Assembly: GCA_045601805.1 (NCBI GenBank)
Contig: JAZSAJ010000016.1
Coordinates: 1 to 9,430, forward strand
DNA from: SIG607 sp045601805
GTDB lineage: Bacteria > Bacillota > Clostridia > Oscillospirales > Acutalibacteraceae
DNA length: 9,430 nucleotides
Direction of reading: 5' to 3'
Shown: piece by piece, positions 5,329 to 9,430 of the stretch
How the letters are laid out: each line of letters begins with the position of its first letter
Position numbering within the stretch: the stretch's first letter is position 1
The notes under the pieces: generated by a model
The model's input: only the letters and a program-made list of their open reading frames with translations
Databases searched by the model: none
What the model was told of the DNA's origin: nothing
Program-made: the position numbers and the translations under genes

Positions 5329-6771
5329 ATGAATAAACTTTCACATTTAAAACCTGAGCGTGTGTTCCATTATTTTGAAGAAATTTGCGCTATTCCGCAC
5401 GGTAGCGGCGATATGGAAAAAATTTCGCTTTATTGCCAAAATTTTGCAAAGGAAAACGGGCTGAACTATACCGTAGACAGCGCACTGAATGTAATTATTT
5501 TTAAACCTGCAACTGCAGGTTACGAAAACAGCGAACCAATTATTTTGCAGGGTCACATTGATATGGTTTGCCAAAAAAATATTGACTGTGAATTTGACTT
5601 TTTAAAAGACGGAATTAAGGTTTACGAAGAAGACGGTTTTGTTAAGGCAGACGGCACAACGCTTGGTGCCGACAACGGCATTGCTGTGGCTATGGTAATG
5701 GCAATATTAGAAAGCAACAATATTCCCCACCCTCCGCTTTATGCACTTTTTACAACCGACGAAGAAACCGGTATGGTTGGCGCAGGCGCACTTGATGCAT
5801 CGCTTTTAAAAGCCAAAAAACTTATAAATATTGATTCGGAAACCGAAGATGTTTTAACCGTTTCTTGCGCAGGCGGAAGCGATTTTAAGGCGTTTTTTAA
5901 AAAAGAAACATTAAGTATGAGCGGAACAAAAATTAAACTTGTTCTTAAAGGTTTATTGGGCGGTCATTCGGGTGTTGAAATTCACAAAGGAAGAATAAAT
6001 TCTTCTATTCTTGCCGGTAGATTTTTAAATGCACTTAAAAAAGAATGTGATTTTGGCATTATTGACATTAACGGTGGCGACAAAACAAACGCCATTACAA
6101 ACCGCACCGAAATTACCGTTTGCACAAATAATATTGCCCTTTTTAAAAGGTGCGCAAACGACTGTGCCACTGCCATTAAAAATGAAATTAAAGACCGCGA
6201 ACCCGATTTTTGTTTGGAAGTTTTAGAAGAACAAAATGGCGAATTTTTGGTGTTTACAAACGAACTTACAAAAAAACTTATTTGCGCTTTAATGCTTACA
6301 CCGTCGGGTGTTTGCGAAATGAGCGCAAATATAAACGGTCTTGTTGAAACATCACTTAATTTGGGTATTTTAAAAACCGAAGAAGACAAAATATTTTTAC
6401 ACTACTTTTTAAGAAGCAACAAAACCTCTTCTCTCATATTTTTGGAAGAACGCTTGCAAGTTTTTTATAATATGCTTGGCCTTAAAACACTTGCATTTGG
6501 TCATAATCCGCCCTGGGAATACAAAGAAAATTCCTCTCTTCAAGAACTTTACAAAGTGTGCTTTAAAAATATATTTGGCAAAGAGCCAAAAATTGAAGCC
6601 ATACACGCAGGGCTTGAATGTGCCGTTTTTGCTTCTAAAATAAATGATATTGACTGTATATCCTTAGGGCCTGATATTTTTGACGCCCACACCCCGAAAG
6701 AGCGTTTAAGCGTTGAATCAACCGAAAAAGTTTATGCGTTACTTTTAGAAATGCTTAAAAACTTAAAATAG
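5329..6771 (+). CDS. pepD: aminoacyl-histidine dipeptidase (PepD, peptidase M20C)
   Basis: This cytosolic zinc dipeptidase cleaves Xaa-His and a range of other dipeptides. At 480 residues it has the usual PepD length. The two-metal site is complete: His76 and Asp78 in QGHIDMV, Asp115 in GADNG, Glu145 and Glu146 in TDEETGMVG, Asp169 in NIDSE, and His454 in FDAHTPKE. These match the known PepD residues (H80, D82, D119, E149, E150, D173, H461 in the Vibrio enzyme) with a steady offset of about four until near the C terminus. The lid domain starts near GLLGGHSG (208-215). The ribosome site is AGGGTGA (5317-5323). The OPT peptide transporter gene follows after 57 bases with no terminator, so peptide import and breakdown may be linked. 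Confidence 0.95.
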   Translation: MNKLSHLKPERVFHYFEEICAIPHGSGDMEKISLYCQNFAKENGLNYTVDSALNVIIFKPATAGYENSEPIILQGHIDMVCQKNIDCEFDFLKDGIKVYEEDGFVKADGTTLGADNGIAVAMVMAILESNNIPHPPLYALFTTDEETGMVGAGALDASLLKAKKLINIDSETEDVLTVSCAGGSDFKAFFKKETLSMSGTKIKLVLKGLLGGHSGVEIHKGRINSSILAGRFLNALKKECDFGIIDINGGDKTNAITNRTEITVCTNNIALFKRCANDCATAIKNEIKDREPDFCLEVLEEQNGEFLVFTNELTKKLICALMLTPSGVCEMSANINGLVETSLNLGILKTEEDKIFLHYFLRSNKTSSLIFLEERLQVFYNMLGLKTLAFGHNPPWEYKENSSLQELYKVCFKNIFGKEPKIEAIHAGLECAVFASKINDIDCISLGPDIFDAHTPKERLSVESTEKVYALLLEMLKNLK

Positions 6772-6773
6772 GG

Positions 6774-6802
6774 TTGCACTATTTGGCAAAATATTGTAAA
6801 AT
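6774..6802 (+). promoter_or_regulatory. possible promoter of the OPT/PqqD pair
   Basis: TAAAAT (6797-6802) lies 17 bases after TTGCAC (6774-6779), the same -35-like hexamer seen at 336-341. The -35 is weak (only TTG matches) and there is no extended -10. Because no terminator separates pepD from the transporter gene, read-through from pepD is also likely. Confidence 0.45.
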
Positions 6803-6828
6803 AAATAAAAAAATTAAGGAGTAAAGTT

Positions 6829-8730
6829 ATGGATAACAAAAACAATTTCAAGCCGTATATTGCGGCTGAAAAAGTAACTCCCGAATTAACTGTAACTTCC
6901 ATTATTATGGGCGCTTTGTTGGCAATTGTTTTCGGTGCGGCAAACGCTTATTTGGGGCTAAGGGTTGGTATGACCGTTTCGGCTTCCATTCCTGCGGCAG
7001 TTATTGCAATGGGCGTTATTCGCGTAATTATGCGCAAAAACTCAATTCTTGAAAGTAATCTTGTTCAAACCATTGGCAGTGCGGGTGAATCGCTTGCGGC
7101 AGGTGCAATTTTTACATTGCCTGCTTTGTTCATTTGGGCGTCAGCAGGCGTTATGGACAAGCCAAACCTTATTGAAATTACCCTTATTGCCCTTATTGGC
7201 GGTCTTTTGGGTGTTTTCTTTATGGTGCCTTTGCGTAATGCACTTATAGTTAAAGAACACGCAACACTTCCTTACCCCGAAGGCACCGCTTGTGCCGAAG
7301 TTTTGCTTGCGGGTGAAGAAGGCGGCGCAAACGCTTCTACCGTTTTTGCCGGTATGGGTTTTGCCGCTTTGTTTAAGTTTATTATTGACGGGCTTAAAGC
7401 CGTTTCGGGCGAAATTTCCTTTAAAATTAAAGGTTATGCAGGCGAAATAGGTACCCAAATTTACCCCGCTGTAATGAGCGTTGGTTATATTTGCGGCGCA
7501 AAAATTTCTTCTTACATGTTTGCCGGCGGTGTTTTAAGCTGGCTTGTGCTTATTCCCCTTATTGTTCTTTTTGGTGAAAACAGTGTTCTTTACCCCAGCG
7601 TTGACGCTACTATCGGTCAACTTTTTGCCGAAGGCGGCGCAGGTGCTATTTGGGGTTCCTACGTACGATATATCGGTGCGGGTGCACTTGCCGCAGGCGG
7701 TATTATAAGCCTCATTAAATCCCTACCGCTTATTGTTCAAACCTTCTCAGGTGCCTTGAAAAGTATGTCAAGCGCAGGCACCTCTTCAAACGAACGCACC
7801 GCAAAGGATATTAGCATTAAAGTTGTACTTATAGCAATTGTTGCATTAACATTACTCATTTGGCTTATTCCTGCTATTCCTGTTAACCCTATCGGCGCGG
7901 TTATTATCGTGGTGTTTGGTTTCTTCTTTGCAACCGTTTCTTCACGTATGGTAGGCCTTGTGGGCAGCTCTAACAACCCTGTTTCCGGTATGGCTATCGC
8001 CACCGTTTTAATTGCTACGCTTATTCTTAAAATCACAGGTACTTCAGGTATTAAGGGTATGATAAGCGCAATTGCTATCGGCTCTATTATTTGTATTGTA
8101 TCTGCTATCGCAGGCGATACCTCTCAAGACCTAAAAACCGGTTATATCTTAGGCGCCACACCTAAAAAACAACAGTACGGCGAAGTTATCGGTGTTGTTG
8201 CAGCAGCTCTTGCTATCGGCGGAACACTCTTCCTCCTTGATAAGGCATGGGGCTTTGGCAGTGATGCCTTGGCTGCGCCACAAGCCACCCTTATGAAGCT
8301 TATTATCGAAGGCGTTATGGGCGGTAACCTCCCTTGGGGTCTTGTATTCACAGGTGTATTTATTGCAGTTGTGGTTGAGCTTATAGGAATCCCCGTTCTT
8401 CCGTTTGCTATGGGTGTATATTTTCCCGTACAGCTTAACGCTTGCATTATGGTAGGCGGTGTTATCCGTTGGTTGGTTGAAAAATTAAGCCGCAATAAAC
8501 AAAACAAGGACGAAATCGTTAACGACGGTATCCACTTCTCTTCGGGTATGATAGCAGGCGAAGGTCTTGTTGGTATTCTCCTTGCAGTATTCGCTATAAG
8601 CGGACTCGATAAGGTTATAAACCTTTCGGGCTTGGTAACACCTGTAATTTCAAACGTAGGCGGACTTGTTCTATTTGGTATCATCATTTTAACCCTTCTC
8701 AAATTTACTATTTGGAAAAAGCGCGGATAA
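6829..8730 (+). CDS. OPT-family oligopeptide transporter
   Basis: This 633-residue polytopic membrane protein (about 14-16 helices) of the OPT superfamily is expected to import small peptides, or metal chelates in the YSL branch, by proton coupling. Recognised landmarks are AEKVTPELT near the N terminus, VFGAANAYLGLRVGMTVSAS (34-53), NLVQTIGSAGES (77-88), LPYPEGTACAEVL (147-159), SSNNPVSGMA at about 380-389, and GDTSQDLKTGYILGA at about 429-443. The length is right for bacterial OPT proteins of the TIGR00733 type. AAGGAG (6816-6821) with a 7-base spacer fixes the start. The PqqD-like gene follows by 4 bases. Odd: no ATC isoleucine codon occurs in the first 261 codons, then about 18 in the rest, so the two halves of the gene differ in codon style although the frame is intact. 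The substrate is not readable from sequence. Confidence 0.94.
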   Translation: MDNKNNFKPYIAAEKVTPELTVTSIIMGALLAIVFGAANAYLGLRVGMTVSASIPAAVIAMGVIRVIMRKNSILESNLVQTIGSAGESLAAGAIFTLPALFIWASAGVMDKPNLIEITLIALIGGLLGVFFMVPLRNALIVKEHATLPYPEGTACAEVLLAGEEGGANASTVFAGMGFAALFKFIIDGLKAVSGEISFKIKGYAGEIGTQIYPAVMSVGYICGAKISSYMFAGGVLSWLVLIPLIVLFGENSVLYPSVDATIGQLFAEGGAGAIWGSYVRYIGAGALAAGGIISLIKSLPLIVQTFSGALKSMSSAGTSSNERTAKDISIKVVLIAIVALTLLIWLIPAIPVNPIGAVIIVVFGFFFATVSSRMVGLVGSSNNPVSGMAIATVLIATLILKITGTSGIKGMISAIAIGSIICIVSAIAGDTSQDLKTGYILGATPKKQQYGEVIGVVAAALAIGGTLFLLDKAWGFGSDALAAPQATLMKLIIEGVMGGNLPWGLVFTGVFIAVVVELIGIPVLPFAMGVYFPVQLNACIMVGGVIRWLVEKLSRNKQNKDEIVNDGIHFSSGMIAGEGLVGILLAVFAISGLDKVINLSGLVTPVISNVGGLVLFGIIILTLLKFTIWKKRG

Positions 8731-8734
8731 ATAG

Positions 8735-9073
8735 ATGAAACAAAAACAACAAAACTATTTAGATAAAATACCGCTTAAAAACCCTAATATTAAATGGAAT
8801 ACCGATTGTGATAACTTAGTTACCTTAGAGGTCGAAAACAAGGGCGTTTTTAACCGTATAGCACAAAAGCTTTTCAAAAAGCCAAAAATAAGTTATATCC
8901 ACCTCGAAGAGTTTGGCAGCTTTGTTTGGCCTCTTATAGATGGTCAAACCGATATTACAAGCCTTGGCGAAAAGGTAAAAGCGCATTTTGGTGATAAGGC
9001 AGAACCACTTTATCCCCGCCTTGTAAAGTATTTTGAAACACTAAAAAGTTGCAAATTTATAACTTTTAAATAA
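8735..9073 (+). CDS. PqqD-like small protein paired with the OPT transporter
   Basis: The 112-residue soluble protein carries a PqqD-type domain in its C-terminal two thirds, seen in IHLEEFGSFVWPLIDG (55-70) followed by TDITSLGEKVKAHFG (72-86) and a final helix with PLYPRLVKYFETL. PqqD domains are peptide-binding winged-helix modules, best known for presenting precursor peptides to radical-SAM enzymes. No radical-SAM enzyme or precursor peptide is present here, so a role in PQQ synthesis or other RiPP assembly is not supported. The basic N-terminal segment, including FNRIAQKLFKKPK (39-51), is outside the core. It starts 4 bases after the OPT stop with only a weak ribosome site, implying translational coupling. 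A function with the transporter, such as binding imported peptide or regulating uptake, is inference. Confidence 0.82.
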   Translation: MKQKQQNYLDKIPLKNPNIKWNTDCDNLVTLEVENKGVFNRIAQKLFKKPKISYIHLEEFGSFVWPLIDGQTDITSLGEKVKAHFGDKAEPLYPRLVKYFETLKSCKFITFK

Positions 9074-9079
9074 TTAGTA

Positions 9080-9108
9080 TTGACAATCCGATTGGTTTGC
9101 TTTATAAT
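9080..9108 (+). promoter_or_regulatory. perfect consensus sigma-A promoter
   Basis: TTGACA (9080-9085), exactly 17 bases, then TATAAT (9103-9108): full consensus at both boxes. The transcript should start near 9115, immediately before a strong hairpin, and could drive the FAD-oxidoreductase gene at 9191 or a short RNA. Confidence 0.85.
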
Positions 9109-9119
9109 ATGAAAGCAGT

Positions 9120-9162
9120 AAGGACTGTATTTTCCCACTTTGAAAATGCAGTCCTTTATTTT
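9120..9162 (+). terminator. leader terminator/attenuator-like hairpin
   Basis: AAGGACTGTATTTTC (9120-9134) pairs with GAAAATGCAGTCCTT (9142-9156), 15 pairs with a single T-G wobble, around the loop CCACTTT; TTTATTTT (9155-9162) overlaps and follows. This is a strong intrinsic-terminator shape only about 5 bases after the predicted start of the 9080 promoter. It may end the OPT/PqqD transcript, attenuate the next gene, or end a short RNA of about 45-50 bases. I see no competing antiterminator stem in the short leader. Confidence 0.75.
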
Positions 9163-9190
9163 GCGCAAAAAACAAAAAGGAAAGATTAAA

Positions 9191-9396
9191 ATGTCTAATT
9201 TCAAAAAATATGACGTAGCAATTATCGGCGGTGGTATAGGCGGCCTTATGGCGGCTTATCGCTTAAAAGAAAACTCGCCAGAACTTAAAATCGTTATAAG
9301 CGAAAAAGGTGATGAGCTTGAAAAAAGGCATTGCCCTGTAGGGAGGGATAAAACCTGTGTTCACTGCAAAATTTGTTCCATAACAAACGGTTATGC
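9191..9396 (+). CDS. FAD-dependent oxidoreductase, N-terminal fragment cut by the contig end
   Basis: The fragment begins with a dinucleotide-binding Rossmann motif, YDVAIIGGGIGGLMAAYRL (residues 7-25), with the acidic ribose-binding end at VISEKG (35-40). A cysteine-rich segment follows: Cys48 in CPVGR and CVHCKIC (56, 59, 62), then SITNGYA. This pattern belongs to the large FAD-dependent dehydrogenase group (COG2509 type; from memory these are usually over 400 residues). The ATG at 9191 is preceded by AAAAAGGAAAG; an in-frame ATG at 9140 lies inside the hairpin and is rejected. Real sequence ends near 9396: the following bases match a library adapter, so the stop at 9419-9421 and residues after about Ala69 are not biological. 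The substrate is unknown. Confidence 0.85.
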
Positions 9397-9429
9397 AAGT
9401 CGGAGGGCCAAGCGGTCTTAGGAAGACAA
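9397..9429 (+). other. MGI/BGI DNBSEQ library adapter left on the contig end
   Basis: From AAGTCGGAGG (9397-9406), through one extra G at 9407, to CCAAGC (9408-9413) and GGTCTTAGGAAGACAA (9414-9429), the sequence matches the 32-base DNBSEQ forward adapter as I remember it, with a single-base insertion. The last base, 9430, could be the first barcode base. It is a sequencing artefact, not genome. Confidence 0.9.
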
Positions 9430-9430
9430 C

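Noticed and set aside
8142..8702. Minus-strand 186-residue open frame
   Set aside because: It is antisense to the well-supported OPT gene, rich in Pro/Thr/Ser/Ile as expected from reverse reading, and lacks a ribosome site.
9140..9190. Upstream in-frame start for the FAD-oxidoreductase
   Set aside because: It would place the extra residues in the 3' arm of the hairpin. The ATG at 9191 has a ribosome site and the Rossmann motif begins directly after it.
9397..9430. tRNA-like or genuine frameshifted end of the last gene
   Set aside because: The bases looked faintly like a tRNA D-arm and the frame could be read as a frameshift, but the near-exact match to the DNBSEQ adapter explains all of it.

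Overview
The window looks like one contig from a low-GC anaerobic Firmicute, probably a Clostridia/Oscillospirales-type gut bacterium. The evidence is AT-rich third codon positions, AAGGAG-type ribosome binding sites, textbook sigma-A promoters (several with a TGn extended -10), and an anaerobe's oxygen-defence gene set (rubredoxin, A-type flavoprotein, ferredoxin-type thioredoxin reductase). Lineage is inferred from style and gene content, not from a marker gene.

Layout. Positions 1-384 hold no convincing complete gene: a possible end of an upstream gene, a terminator-like hairpin (137-174), then an array of short, mutually different palindromes joined by a near-constant linker (180-350). 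The last palindrome overlaps the promoter of a TRIC/UPF0126 membrane protein (385-1035). A strong promoter (1069-1097) then serves rubredoxin (1152-1310). After a terminator-like hairpin comes a tightly packed plus-strand run: fprA, a ZIP metal transporter (ATGA overlap), a ferredoxin-thioredoxin-reductase-like Fe-S protein, thioredoxin, and a family 2 glycosyltransferase ending at 4764. A perfect 16-bp-arm palindrome separates this run from a convergent minus-strand gene (4799-5212) for a small four-helix, cysteine-rich membrane protein. Divergent from that, with its own promoter, is a PepD-type M20 dipeptidase (5329-6771), followed by an OPT-family oligopeptide transporter (6829-8730) and a small PqqD-like protein (8735-9073). 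A perfect consensus promoter, followed at once by a terminator-like hairpin, precedes the start of an FAD-dependent oxidoreductase (9191 onward).

How the genes work together. The first block suits oxygen and redox defence: rubredoxin feeds electrons to FprA, which reduces O2 (or NO), while the FTR-like protein and thioredoxin reduce protein disulfides with ferredoxin electrons; ZIP could supply divalent metal. The second block suits peptide use: OPT imports peptides, PepD cleaves dipeptides, and the PqqD-like protein is an unexplained partner.

Two cautions. The last ~33 bases (9397-9429) match, from memory, the MGI/BGI DNBSEQ library adapter with one extra G, so the stop codon at 9419-9421 is artificial and the last gene is really cut at about 9396. 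Isoleucine codon use also changes abruptly inside the OPT gene: one in-frame ATC in all genes before 7612, then about 18 in the remaining 372 codons of OPT. This may be a recombination junction or an assembly join. I see no CRISPR, rRNA, tRNA, insertion sequence or phage gene. The least explained elements are the palindrome array, the cysteine-rich membrane protein and the OPT/PqqD pair.
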